A stretch of DNA of 64,000 nt. Origin: Diphasiastrum complanatum (Eukaryota > Streptophyta > Lycopodiopsida > Lycopodiales > Lycopodiaceae). The position numbers and the translations under genes are program-made. The stretch is from NCBI GenBank assembly GCA_029204225.1, contig CM055107.1:17878718-17942717 (forward strand). Reading direction: 5' to 3'. Positions 12,419 through 23,233 of this stretch are shown one piece after another; position 1 is the first letter of the stretch; each line of letters opens with the position of its first letter. The notes under the pieces are model-generated. The model was given only the letters and a program-made list of their open reading frames with translations. It was not told the DNA's origin and did not search any database.

Positions 12419-13010
12419 ATGTCGGGATCAGGCAGTGGTGAAAGCTCGGGAGACTTTGTAAAAAATTTATATGAATCATTAACTCCTAAGTAGAAAACAC
12501 AACTGCAAAGTATGCTTAGCCAAGATGAGGGTGGTCCCTCACAAGCGGCCGCGGCTCCCACCCCCACCGAAGAATCATCCACAAATCCTTATTATGACGT
12601 GGATCCTCAAGGCAATATAATTGCCAATAGAAAAGGGAGGTGGTTTTGGACCGACTCTATTCTTTATGCCAACGCCATTTTGACGACAGATTATTTAGTA
12701 AATGGTCCGAACAACCTGCCGCCAATAAACGACAGGTTATTGATACCCTTTGTGACGAATTCCAACAAGAAGAGGAATTCGAGGAGAATGAAATTCATAA
12801 GCATATGAGCTTATTGATTAGAGGTCGTGATATGGCATGATGAGCTTATAGGGACGGACAATCCAAGCCCTCCTAGTGTTCAAGAAATGATTGGAACCAT
12901 GTAAAAGCGGATGAATGAACACCAGATAAATACAAGATTCAGAAAGATGTTGCGACTGCTAGGATGCATGGGATAGGCAATTCTAGGTTAGGCTCGAGCG
13001 GAAAGGCGGG
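12419..13010 (+). pseudogene. Second CACTA ORF, opposite strand (TNPA/Transposase_24-like?)
   Basis: An ATG at 12419 starts MSGSGSGESSGDFVKNLYES. After a stop, another frame reads NPYYDVDPQGNIIANRKGRW and, with a frameshift, FSKWSEQPAANKRQVIDTLC, then near 12950 ARMHGIGNSRLGSSGKAG. The composition and the W-rich block resemble the second (TNPA or Transposase_24-type) protein of plant CACTA elements, but I recognise it only by pattern and position. It diverges from TNP2 across about 700 bp. At least two frameshifts and several stops. Confidence 0.45.
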
Positions 13011-13459
13011 ATTGCAAGCAAGCATGGTAAGTGAACTTACACTACTCTTATAGTTTATCTTTGATCTCATATGCTTTTATTTTTTAATATGCATTATGAC
13101 TAGTTGCTTCAACATAGCCCTAAATTAATTTCAACTTAAATTGAATGCATGGATAGTTGGCGGACTATGGATGTCTGCCAACTAAGGATGAAAATTTATG
13201 ATGTGCACAAAGCAATGCAATAAAGGATTGTCATTCATAATGAACATGAAGTAATGCAATAAAATATCAAATGAAAAGTAGTTTAAGAATGAAAAGTACC
13301 TCATGCTTAGTTTGTTGTTTGATCCAAATGTTGAATGCAACTCAAAAATATTGTTTTAAAAACAATTCACGAACATCGCTTCTCCAAGAACTCAACTCCA
13401 AGAACAACCCAATAAAAATGCGCGCGCTGTTTTTTACACATTTTTTATTTTTTTTAACC

Positions 13460-13980
13460 TAATTTGGGACGTCGAAATCCAATGTCCTAACGCATTGGAT
13501 AGACGTCGGACACACGTCGGACATTTTTTTTTATCATTCTGTTAACAGACGTCGAATTCCAACAACTTTATCGGACGTCGGATTCTGACATCCAAGCATA
13601 CGTCGGATGGACGTCGGATGGGCGTCGGACATCCGTCGATGAAATTTTGGAATCATTTTGTGTTTATAGACGTCAGAATCTGACTGAATTCCGAGACGTC
13701 GCAATGCGACATCTACGTAAGAGCGTTTGCGACGTCTTTGAACGTCGCAATGCGACGTTCACGTCAGACTTCACATTGCGACGTCCATGTCAGATCGGGT
13801 TTCCGTCATCGGAAAAATATGTTTCAGAATCCAGCACGTTGTGCCTGTCGGAATGCGATAATTTTTAAAGTCGTCAGATTCTGACGACCTTATAGCGACG
13901 TGTTTTTCCGACGTCCGTGACGAATTTAAAAAAAAATTAGCTCGCGATTCATGTCGCAAAACACGTAGCAAATCGTGGCG
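13460..13980. repeat. CACTA subterminal repeat array (ACGTCGGA motif)
   Basis: Many direct and inverted copies of GACGTCG, ACGTCGGA and TGCGACGT(C) lie within about 500 bp, ending a few bases before LINE sequence resumes. In En/Spm-type elements the transposase-encoded TNPA protein binds such subterminal repeats. CpG is unusually frequent here compared with flanking sequence. A related stretch occurs at 33385-33725. Confidence 0.75.
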
Positions 13981-13994
13981 AGTGTTGTTGTGAC

Positions 13995-16735
13995 ATCTAT
14001 GGAAAGAGCTTCCTTGTGGAAGGAGCTGGCAAGAATGAGAGAGAACATGATCCTACTTGGTGATTTCAATATGGTGGAACAGGATCAGGACAAATTCAGG
14101 AATAAGGGCAGCCAGCTCAGAGGGCTGGAACTAGAAGACTAGCTACACATGAAGAGAGTTCTAGATCTAGTGGAGATTCAGGAAGGCAGAGATTTCACCT
14201 GGAGTGATTAGCAGATTAGAGAGCAATTGAGGATGGCCAGGCTGGACAGAGGCTATATCTCATAAGCCTTAAGAGATTTTTGGTCTTCATGTGAGTACGG
14301 TATTAGGAGAGACTTCTCATTCTCAGACCATAAGCCCATCTTTTTTCACTGAAAAAAAAGGAGAGAACCATAATAGAAGTAATTCTTCTTCAAGAAATGG
14401 TGGGTAGGGAAGGGAGATCGACCCATAAAGGAGACCTTAAGAGCTCTCAAGGTCAAGCAGGCAATGGATTACATTCCCCTACTAGACAGAGAGGAGGGAG
14501 GCCAAGCAACCACTAGAGAGGACAATAAGCTCATTATTCTAGATTACTTCAGGGGCCTTATGGGTAAGAAGGAGGACAATAATGAGAGAGAAAAGGAGGC
14601 AAGGGCAAAGGTCTTAAGACTAATTCCACAAATGGTTTCCCAGGAGGAGAGGAAGTTTTTGGATGAGCCCATTACACTTGAGGAAATCATGAAGTCCATC
14701 AAGGAACAAAAGAGAGGCAAATCCCCAGGGATAGATGGATTGGGAGCCAAGTTCTATCAGTTATTTGGAGAAGTGGTTGGGCCTCTTTTACTGCAGGTAT
14801 GGGAGGAATCTACACTGAAGGTGGACTGCCTAAGCTCGTGAATCATAAACTCATAAAACTCATACACAAGAAAGGGTCCAAGATAATCTAAAAAATTGGA
14901 GACCGATCACCATGCTCACAACAGGTTACAAGATCTTTTGGATGGATTAGCCAAGGTAGCATGCTTTCGTGCATTGACACCTAGCAACGACAATGTTAAA
15001 GTAATCGAACCATCCAAGAGATCATTTTCAGCCTATGGGAGGGTATGGCCTTAGCAGATAGGAAAAGAGAGGAGGTCATTCAACATGAAGGTGGACTTGG
15101 ATAAGGCCTATGACAGGATGGAGTGGGGCTTCATTATGGAGATGTTGAAGGGATTGGGTTTTGGCCCCTTTTTTGTCAGAGCAGTGGAGTTACAGTTGAG
15201 AGACTCCTCAGCCAGAGTAATCCACAATGGTAGTGTGACAGAGGCCTTCCTACTGGAAAGATCTATCAAGTAGGGCTGTCCACTGGGTCCTTATCTTTTT
15301 ATTTTCTCTTCAGAAGCGTTGGGATACCTGGTAAGGAGGAAGATAGAGGAGGGCAAAATTCAGCCTATACAAGTGAAGGAAGATGTCACTCTTTGCAACC
15401 AAGCCTTTGTAGATGATGTTAATTTTCTAGTCAAAGATGATGGTGACTCAGAAAAGGAGCTATTTGAATATGTCTGGATACATTTTGTATGGCCTCAGGG
15501 GAGGAGATCAATCATACAAAAACTGTCTATCGGAAGACCTCAGGAGGTGAGTCAGAATTCCTCAAGGAAAGAGGGTGCATCATTATTGAAGAGGGGTCTA
15601 TTTTCAGACTGCTTGGAATTTCGATGGGGTTTGGAGTATCTATGCAAGCTAGGTGGAAGTGGATGATGGATAAGGTCATCCCCACCTTGAAAAGATGGAA
15701 GAATTTGCAGGCTAATATGGCAGGGAGAGCTATGGTGCTAAAGCACATTATTATGCCTAAAATTATGTACTTTCTGTCATGCTGGTACCCATCGGACTCT
15801 AGCATAGGGAGATTCGAAGCATTATGTAGGAATTTTCTATGGTCCTCCAATTTTGATAGGAGAGGTTATGTGGGAGTGGTCTGGTCTACTTGCTCACTGC
15901 CTAAAGATTGTGGTGGATTGGGGCTTCCAAATCTCGGGCAGATGGCTTCCAGAAATATAGCCAGATGGCTAGTTAGAGCGGTGGATAAGAAGGATGAGGT
16001 GTGGGCATGTCTACTTCAGGATGTAGCCAGTCACTGGGCACCAGCAAAAGCTCTAGGATGGAGGAGATGGGCTTTGAGAGATATTCTACTTTCATAGTGG
16101 CATTTCAATGGGAAAGAGAGTGAGTTATTCAAAAGCCTTTGGCTTGGTTGAAAGAAAGGGGGACACATCATTAAGGCCTCCAAGGACAAAAAGAGAGCGA
16201 GATACCTTTGGGACTGGTAGACAAGCTAAATAAGAGGTGGAGCTTGGAGCTTCAAGCAGAGGAGTGGAGGCAGATCTTCAAACATATATGGGACAAGTGC
16301 CTGGACCCAAAAGTCTCCATACTTCTTTGGAGGATTGCTCACAGGGCAATCTGGACTGGCAGCACAAGCTACAAGTGGGGCACTTTGGATGGCTACTGTG
16401 ACAGATGCGGCACTGACTTCGACTCTATCCAGCACACATTCCTCTTCTATAAGAGGAATGAACCTCTCACAGGTCTTTTTTGCAGTCTTTCCATGTACTT
16501 CGAACTTGACTCTATTGACTCTAGGAAATGGTTGTTGGGACTGAATCCTCCAGTGGATGCCAGTATTTGGACTTGCATTAGGGCCTCTCTTCTCTGGAAA
16601 GCCTTAAGAGTGAGGAATTCCCAAGTTTTTGGTAGTTCACAGAACTCTAGTTACTTTGTTAATGGTCTATGGGACATGAGTCATACTTACCTTTCAGACC
16701 TAAGTAAAAGGCTGAAAATAAATAATCATTCTTAG
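13995..16735 (+). pseudogene. LINE (L1-type) ORF2: endonuclease C-terminus, RT, zf-RVT
   Basis: Endonuclease second half: ILLGDFNMVE (about 14050) and FSDHKPI (about 14320), matching the GDFN and SDH catalytic motifs. RT: KGKSPGIDGLGAKFYQ, NWRPITMLT, KVDLDKAYDRMEWGF and QAFVDDVNFLVKDD, where the canonical FADD box reads FVDD. Distal part: DCGGLGLPNL, then a zf-RVT domain with LLWRIAHRAIWTG and CDRCGTDFDSIQHTF. Multiple stops and frameshifts, and a gap in RT between about 14940 and 15085. The 5' half of the endonuclease is at 3690-3968. Confidence 0.88.
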
Positions 16736-16883
16736 GACTCTAGGACCAAGTTTCTTGAGACAACAAAGAATTGGCTATGGAAATTGGTGGACAGACTTAG
16801 ATGCCACCCAATGTAAAGGGTTGTACATTCATATTTACATTGATATCAATATAATACTCTGCTGCCTACTTGAAAAAAAAATG
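16736..16883 (+). mobile_element. LINE 3' end with poly(A)
   Basis: The untranslated tail reads TTGTACATTCATATTTACAT and ACTCTGCTGCC, then ends CTTGAAAAAAAAA. This looks like a plant L1 3' terminus with a short A-tail, defining the right end of the LINE. A target-site duplication could not be paired with a 5' end. Confidence 0.65.
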
Positions 16884-18600
16884 GAACTTTTTCCATGCAA
16901 TGTACAAGTAAGAACCTCAATATTCATTCTTAGAATATTTAGTCTCCCAATGACACGCTCTTTTGTGTATGTATAGTAGTGTAAATTCAAAAGGGATTAT
17001 TATGGATTAAGAGGCCTTGTACCAACTCAGGGTGGATTCCCTACTCCCACAATATTGACATCATGGTGATTATTTTTGTATAATTTGATCCTAATACATG
17101 CAAAAGTTCAAGTCCTCTTAGGTGCCATTGTCTAAAAATGTCTTGCTTTATGTGTTTTTTCTTGCACATGCATGATTCTCAAACATGCTAGGTAACTCTA
17201 ATTGAGCCTCACCCTTAAGTAGGGTCTAAACTAGCATGTTACCCTACCTATAGTTTAGCATTTGGGCTCAATCTATTATAGAGTATAATTTTCTAGTACT
17301 TAAGCACTTGCACACTTACGTACTCGTTGTAAGAGATACAACACGACAGCAAGAAATGTATACTCAATCAGATTCAGAATTATAAAAATTTGTTTTTGAT
17401 CAAAGTTCAGTTGTTTTCTGATTATCTAAATTGTCTATCACACTTGCGCATATATTTCCTATTTTCGCACACATATTTCTGCATGCATAATTTAATCATA
17501 ATAGAACTGCTCTATTAGTACATAGATCAGATTCAGGCATGATTCAAAATGCTGATATTGGTTTGATTTATTCAAACTTTAATCACGTTCTCTGAGGAAG
17601 AATTTGCAGAACTTTTCCTACAATCAGAGCCAAGTGGGGGTCCTATACGAGCAAGTGGGGGTGTCGTTCGCCCTGTGCTCGCTTGAGTGGGGGTGTTGGA
17701 GAATGCAAGCTACACACAATGGGCTGCTTTCGTAAAGGCAACAAAAGAGTGCATTTGTTCCATAACTAAATGGATACTAAAACATTACCCACATATAAGC
17801 TCATAGTAGACATAATACCCAGGTCCCCTGGTACCAAGCCTTTTGTGGTCAAGTGGAAAAAAGCTGGGTGACTAGGCGGTGGGGATGGGATCCCACGCGC
17901 GGCCCGTAGGTGCGCACAATGCGCGACATTGTCTACTGGACCGGATTGTTGCCGATTTCCGCTGCCAACAAACTCTGACAATACATACAATTTACTACTT
18001 CCAAAGAGTAAGAGATCCCTAATGAGGTACAACATTCTTATTACACTATTCCCCTCCAAACATAAGTGGAATTTAAAAAACTTGGTTAAGCAAGTCAAAT
18101 AAATCTCTAAGGTCTAACGCAATAATTTACCTGAATCAGTAAGCTGATAATGTCAATCTAGAATAGACATTTGCAGAATGCCAGTCCTAGACTTTGTTGT
18201 AATAAGCACTCGCTCTACACAGAAGAATCTTACAGGATTTTCAAACCAGATCATGAAGTCATGAAGGTACCACTCTTTTTGGTTAAATGGAAGAGACGTG
18301 ACATTATCATCTATAATATTGTACGGATACATCATGCCTACAAATTTTATGAACAAAAAGTTTCCTGAAATCGATCAAGAGCACATTCATGAGTCATGAC
18401 CAAGTCAACAAAATTCTGAGTAAACCTCTGCTTATAACAGAAGGATATATGATAAGCTTTGCTTAAACTGATACCCTCACTTATAGACAGCAGACCTATA
18501 TTTGTATCACAAAAACAATATCTTATTCAAACTGTATGGCCTATAAATACCTCACACATAAGCTGCAATCCTTGACTTTTGAAGTCACTACTACATTTAT
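16884..18600. other. No gene; possible LTR fragment near 17694
   Basis: Only one recognisable signal: GAGTGGGGGTG followed by TGTTGGAGAATGC at 17694, which looks like a polypurine tract and LTR start of an old plus-strand copia element. Two AAGTGGGGGT repeats lie just before it. A GC-rich patch at 17875-17950 remains unexplained. The right part is 3' flank of the Hsp31-type gene. Confidence 0.3.
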
Positions 18601-18613
18601 AATCTACAATAGT

Positions 18614-21428
18614 TTATTCTAGACCAACAACAACAAGTTGAGCGACTTTTTCAGAACTCTGAGGGTTTTGCCCTGTGATCAGCTTACCATCCGCCACTGC
18701 GAAAGGATGCTGTAACATTTGCACAAAAGCATGTATTAGTTCATTTAGCTCTGAATAAAGTAACTAGTTTACATTCAGAACAAAGTTAAGAGAATGCTGT
18801 AACATTTGCACAAAAGCATGTATTAGTTCATTTAGCTCTGAATATAGTAACTAGTTTACATTCAGAACAAAGTTAAGAGAGCCGCTTCTATAAACTTCCG
18901 AGCTTTTTTAACCAAAATGTTCTTAAAGTGCAACAGACAGCACCTATAAGAGAGTTTCTTCTAAGGTCAAACTTAACTAGCATATTTTAAACAACAAAGT
19001 AATATTGATAATAGATAAAAGAGGTCTTGCTTATTCTTTTCATCTCAAAGATGGGTATGTGATAAGTCTCTTTTGGGCAATTATGTTAGGAGTTGCTAGA
19101 TAAGGTTGGACATAAGATTTTGTGAACATGAGGAGCCACAGGCAACCTTAACACAGCGAAAAGCCTTTCAGCAGTAAATGACTATAAAGCCTAAAAAATT
19201 TGCTACAAAAGATTTTGGAAAACTTATGCTCACCCAGTCAGGCGCACGCTCATAAAGTCCACCTAACTCCTTCAGCTTGTCCTCCAACAGAAAAGGAACT
19301 ACTTTGGTTTTTCCAACAGCCTCCTCTTCTGTATTAGAAAATCCTGTTACCTGCAAAATTGTAGGGATGAATTTGATCAACTTTATGATCCCAGAAATTG
19401 ACGACACTGCAGCTTTGTTATAGCTCATGCTCTAGAATCTAACAGGCCTCAGGGACCCAGAAAATGCATCAACACTAAAACAGAATTGGCTAGATAGTGT
19501 GAGGACGCTGGCCTTATTTGCAAAACAAAATCCCAGGACAGGTTCAAATCCTAATAATAGGGCCTACAGTTATATCACCCATAAACCGGAACAGGATAGA
19601 TAGAAAGGCCCACTAGAAACCGGGTAGAATCTATCCAAGAAAGATTTTGCTTAGTCTAAACGTCAATCCAATGAGCTAAACCCTGAAACAACCAGTCAGA
19701 CAACAATGCTCAATGATTATTTAAAAAACGGAGCTTCAACAGCAGCAAAATTGAAGTGGAAAAGTTGCATACTTTCTTTCCTTTAACAATTGGTTCACCA
19801 TTTGGGGCCGTAGGGCCAACGAGTCCCGCAGGACCGTGGCATACAGCTGCCACTATCTTATCTTGAGCCACAAGTTTCTCAATTACAGCAACAAGGTCTG
19901 GATTTCCAGGGAAGTCATAGACTACACCATGACCACCTACAAAGGAATGGAAAGTATTCAGGACTAGAAACTTGACTAAAAAAAATCTTATGAGAATAGT
20001 AGTCACTACAAGAAGGTACGACATACTACCGCTTTTGCAGCCAGGAAACAACATAGCTATTGTCATGCAGTACACAATTTGACCTAGCAGAGACGAGATT
20101 TACCCGGTAGAAATATTGCATCGTAAGTTTCTGAAACATCCTTCACGGAAATTGAGTTTTGTAACGCTTCCTTGAGATTGTGCTCTGCAATCAACAACAG
20201 CGAATAAGCTGCTATCAAAAGGGGAGAAAGGAGACTAAAGTTGTTCACGCACTTCACTATGGCGATGTTAACATGGTAAAGGCCAAAATTGTCATAAGAA
20301 TAAGTATAATCGCTGCTAGATGAAGTAGTTTTCATAGACAAAATACCACTGATATAATTTGCGCGCTGAACGGTCTCAACAGGCTAGACATTAGCACGAA
20401 ATAATAGATCTTCTTACCATTGTTCGAGAACTTTTTCGTGTACTCCGTTGTCGATCCTTCTGATAAGCTCGCCGGATCTGAGACAAAAAATACATCACCT
20501 CCGAGAGTCCGGTAAGAGCGTCCAAGTTTGGAAAAGTCACAATATCTTCAAGCAGCATTCCAGATTACTGTACACGCAATCTTGCCTCCATGTTTATTAA
20601 TGTTTGCTTTCTTGAGTCTATATACGAGGACACTGATCCATGAGACACTTTTGATTGATTTTGTTGCAGTAATTGAGCAACTCAGTCGCTTAAGAAAAAA
20701 GCATACCTAAGGGTATCTTGCCTCCTTTGATGCTAGCAATGTCGACGGAAAAACCTTTGCTTTTCCAAATGTAGTATGGAGCAGCCAACTCCTCAAGCCT
20801 GTGCAACAGAAGGAAATTTCGTCATAGTCTCCGGCCATCTCAAATGAAAAGTATCATAAACAACCAATGCGAATAGGCAACAATAAATGTCATTCACTAT
20901 ATACGCAAGAAGACATAGCGTAGATTTTCAATTACGCCATAAAATTGACGATTGTATGTTCAGGCCTACACGAACGCGAATCTAGTAAGAACAAAGTCAA
21001 AGAACATTAAGTGCCAGTTGAGGAGAAAAGGAAGCAGCTATGCATGGAAAAAAGCTTCGATTCACTAAAACCTTGCTACTAACCTCTTCCACAGACAAAA
21101 TCTACAAAAGACTTCTCGGCTTCAACAAGAAATAAAAAATTCTATCAGATCTGAGCAATTAGACATGACCAGACTGATGAAAAAGGTTCACAATAATAAT
21201 AAAAAACTCAAAAAAAAACGACATGTCAAATAGCAACAAAGAATTACCATATCTGATCAATTAGACATGACCAGATTACTGAAAAAGGCTCAGAATAATA
21301 AAAAAGAAACCTCAAAAATAAACGGCATGTCAAATGGCAACAAAGAATTACCATAATCCAGTCGGGGAGCCAGTGTCTCCGAGGCGATCATGTGAAGTGC
21401 TAACGATTAGAATGCGCTTGGACGCCAT
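18614..21428 (-). CDS. Hsp31/DJ-1-type single-domain protein (DJ-1/PfpI superfamily), seven exons
   Basis: Exons: 21352-21428, 20707-20798, 20418-20477, 20104-20184, 19773-19936, 19234-19350 and 18614-18709. Total 687 nt, 228 aa, all introns GT-AG and all phases consistent. The ATG at 21428 starts MASKRILIVSTS, the usual first strand of the fold. Conserved blocks: EELAAPYY (E29, the family's nucleophile-side Glu), GGKIPLDPASL, DAIFLPGGHGVVYDFP, the nucleophile elbow AAVCHGPAGL (C136-H137), TGFSNTEEEAVG, and LITGQNPQSS near the C-terminus. This places it with Hsp31 rather than with human DJ-1. Family members act as glutathione-independent glyoxalase (methylglyoxal to D-lactate) and stress chaperone. 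No signal peptide or transit peptide is obvious, so cytosolic is likely. AATAAA overlaps the stop codon and may be the poly(A) signal. Function is inferred from the family. Confidence 0.93.
18707..18880. repeat. 87-bp tandem duplication over the last 3' splice site
   Basis: 18707-18793 and 18794-18880 are nearly identical (I see one difference). The unit contains the last intron's acceptor (TTACAG) plus the first codon of the final exon, so two equivalent acceptors lie 87 bp apart on the minus strand. Confidence 0.93.
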
Positions 21429-21530
21429 TACACACAGATCTGTGATACTGGCAAATCGTCACACAAAATCGTGATGGCAAAGCCACGAGCTCCTGCATTT
21501 GCTGTGATGAGCTGCCAAATGCACTAGAAA

Positions 21531-21654
21531 ATGCGAGAGATCTTCGAGAAAGAACGCTCAAATCCGAGAGAGACACGATCACACACGATAAAATGCGAGA
21601 TATCTTCGAGAAAGAACGCCCAAATCCGAGAGGGACACGATCACAGAGACAAGG
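21531..21654 (-). promoter_or_regulatory. 62-bp tandem duplication with TTCGAGAA dyads upstream of the Hsp31-type gene
   Basis: Two copies (21531-21592 and 21593-21654) of a 62-bp unit lie 100-230 bp upstream of the ATG, in the 5' UTR or core promoter. Each contains TTCGAGAAAGAAC (TTCGAGAA at 21543-21550 and 21604-21611), a two-to-three-unit heat-shock-element match. The family is stress-linked, so heat control is plausible but unproven. Confidence 0.6.
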
Positions 21655-21847
21655 CTTGGAATTTTAAGGGGCATATCCTCCCTCATTCCGTGTCACCTCC
21701 AAATCCCCCTCATTCGCATCATGCTCGCTTGCCTCAACACGCTATGTTCCTCTTTCTTTCTTCCGGCTCTTCGCATGGCATTGTTGCCCCCTCGCTTGAT
21801 TGTGAACCTCTTTGGACCCTTGTTGCATTGTCTTTTTAACCCCCTAA

Positions 21848-22255
21848 ATGGTTCTTTGTCATGCTTGTGGTCGTTTCTTTTTTTTTAGAGGAGGTCTTGC
21901 TCGTCACCAGCGTTCTTGTCCTGCGCTGCTTCAGTCGTCTCAAAATCGCCCTCCTCTTTCATCATCTCATTTGCCCTGTGCTTTAGCTTGGTCTTGGATT
22001 TCTCGACGCTTTTCACTTGGGCTTCCCTCGTACAAGGCTCTACTTTCACATTCCCCTCGCTCTCCGTCGTGAAACTCAAGTTGCTATGCGTCTTCCTCTT
22101 GATCGCTTGGCTATTGACCCCTTTGACATTGCAGCTTGGAATTTGTTCCTTCTTTTTTTCCTTTGGTGTCTAGTCCTCCCTCCGAGGAGTGGAGATGCTA
22201 GTCATAGAGAAACTCATGCCAGGACTCTCTACCTCTCAAGGCGCCCCACCTCTCC
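21848..22255 (+). pseudogene. Non-LTR retroelement ORF, N-terminal zinc-finger part
   Basis: ATG at 21848 starts MVLCHACGRFFFF and continues GGLARHQRSCPALL, a Cys-Cys-His-Cys(His) finger of the kind found at the N-terminus of some non-LTR retrotransposon proteins. After a frameshift comes LPLDRLAIDPFDIAAW and WCLVLPPRSG. The frame stops where a copia LTR begins at 22256, and an RT-like C-terminal part resumes at 27605. I recognise the architecture but cannot assign the clade. Confidence 0.5.
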
Positions 22256-23094
22256 TGTTAGATTTCTTGTGCCCAGCCTTAAACAAATCGTTCAAGGAAT
22301 GAGCATCCTGAAAAATTGACGGTCGACAACATATTTTCAGGCCTTCACATTTTTTCCTTGAGATTTCTTGTGCCTTAGAAATCATTTTAAGGCACCTTTT
22401 CCTTCTTCACCTTTTTCGCACTAGTGAAGAATGCGACACACTGGCCAAGTGGCAGAATGCCTTAGAAATCATTTTTAAGGCACTTTTCGGCCTATTCGCC
22501 TTCTTCGTTGCCTTGAATCTAAGGGCGCCTTAGGAATTTACATACCTTTAGTGTAAGGGCACCTTCAGGAGTTACAAACCTTCAGTCGAAGGGCACCTTC
22601 GGGTTTTTTGCATTTTTGCTACATTGGCTGACCGACGTCGCCAACTTATCAACAACCCTAAAACAGCTGGACAACCAAATATCTCAAAGGCAATTGTTGG
22701 TTACCAACTTTGTACATATGCAAAGACTGGCGTAAATAGCATTAAAGGCTTGTAAGATATTTTTTCCCGACACTTATAAATCTTTATATTAGCTTATTCA
22801 AGCTATGTAAGTGCTAATTGAGTTAATTGAATTTATCTTTCAATCCGAGTTTTTTATCTGTAGCCAGCGTTATCACGCTCAGCAAGCTGAAGTTATTACT
22901 TCAAGCTATTGTACTCACTGTTGATATTTATTAGAGTGCAATTTTTGTCTCACTACTGCGTCGTTCATTTGCGCATTTTGTATGAATTCTTCTACTTGAA
23001 TAATTATGCTGCTAACTGTTGCGTTTTCGTTCCTACATGCCGCTCAATCCTCAAGCTTCCGCTGCTGCTCATGCCCACACGCGATTTTACGACA
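22256..23094 (+). repeat. 5' LTR of the decayed copia element
   Basis: Starts TGTTAGATTTC and ends CGACA before the primer site. Its first part aligns with 27193-27604 (shared AAACAAATCGTTCAAG, GAGCATCCTGAAAAA and AAGGGCACCTTC blocks). It contains an internal near-repeat of CCTTAGAAATCATTTTAAGG. Confidence 0.9.
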
Positions 23095-23233
23095 TGGTAT
23101 CAGAGTGGGCATTTCAGTAATCTGCATTTCTACTACGGATTATCAGTCTTGTTTCTATCAAGATGTCTTTCTAGCAAACGTGCAGCCAACAGTATTCCGA
23201 CGTTGTTTCTACCAGCGAACTCGTTCAACCAGA

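Larger units (their letters stand above)
3970..13985 (-). mobile_element. CACTA (En/Spm) DNA transposon remnant, host of a copia element
   Basis: Seen: a TNP2-type transposase on the minus strand in two pieces (3976-4853 and 11084-11723), an opposite-strand ORF (12419-13010), and a right end packed with short ACGTCGGA/GACGTCG repeats (13460-13980) like CACTA subterminal repeats. The element lies inside a LINE endonuclease domain. No left terminal inverted repeat is present: transposase sequence runs straight into LINE sequence near 3970, and about 50 LINE residues are missing, so a deletion probably removed the left end. Target duplication and terminal CACTA bases were not verified. The element cannot code for an intact transposase. 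Confidence 0.8.

Noticed and set aside
14544-14750. Minus-strand ORFs within LINE, copia and gypsy coding regions
   Set aside because: Shadow frames of recognisable retroelement proteins with no motifs of their own.
17815-17960. Possible tRNA-derived SINE or GC-rich island at 17.8-17.95 kb
   Set aside because: No clear A/B boxes in the right spacing and no tail or target duplication.
19500-19590. tRNA-like B-box (GGTTCAAATCC near 19542) in an intron of the Hsp31-type gene
   Set aside because: T-stem pairing is poor and no convincing A-box or acceptor stem could be fitted, so neither a tRNA gene nor a SINE is supported.
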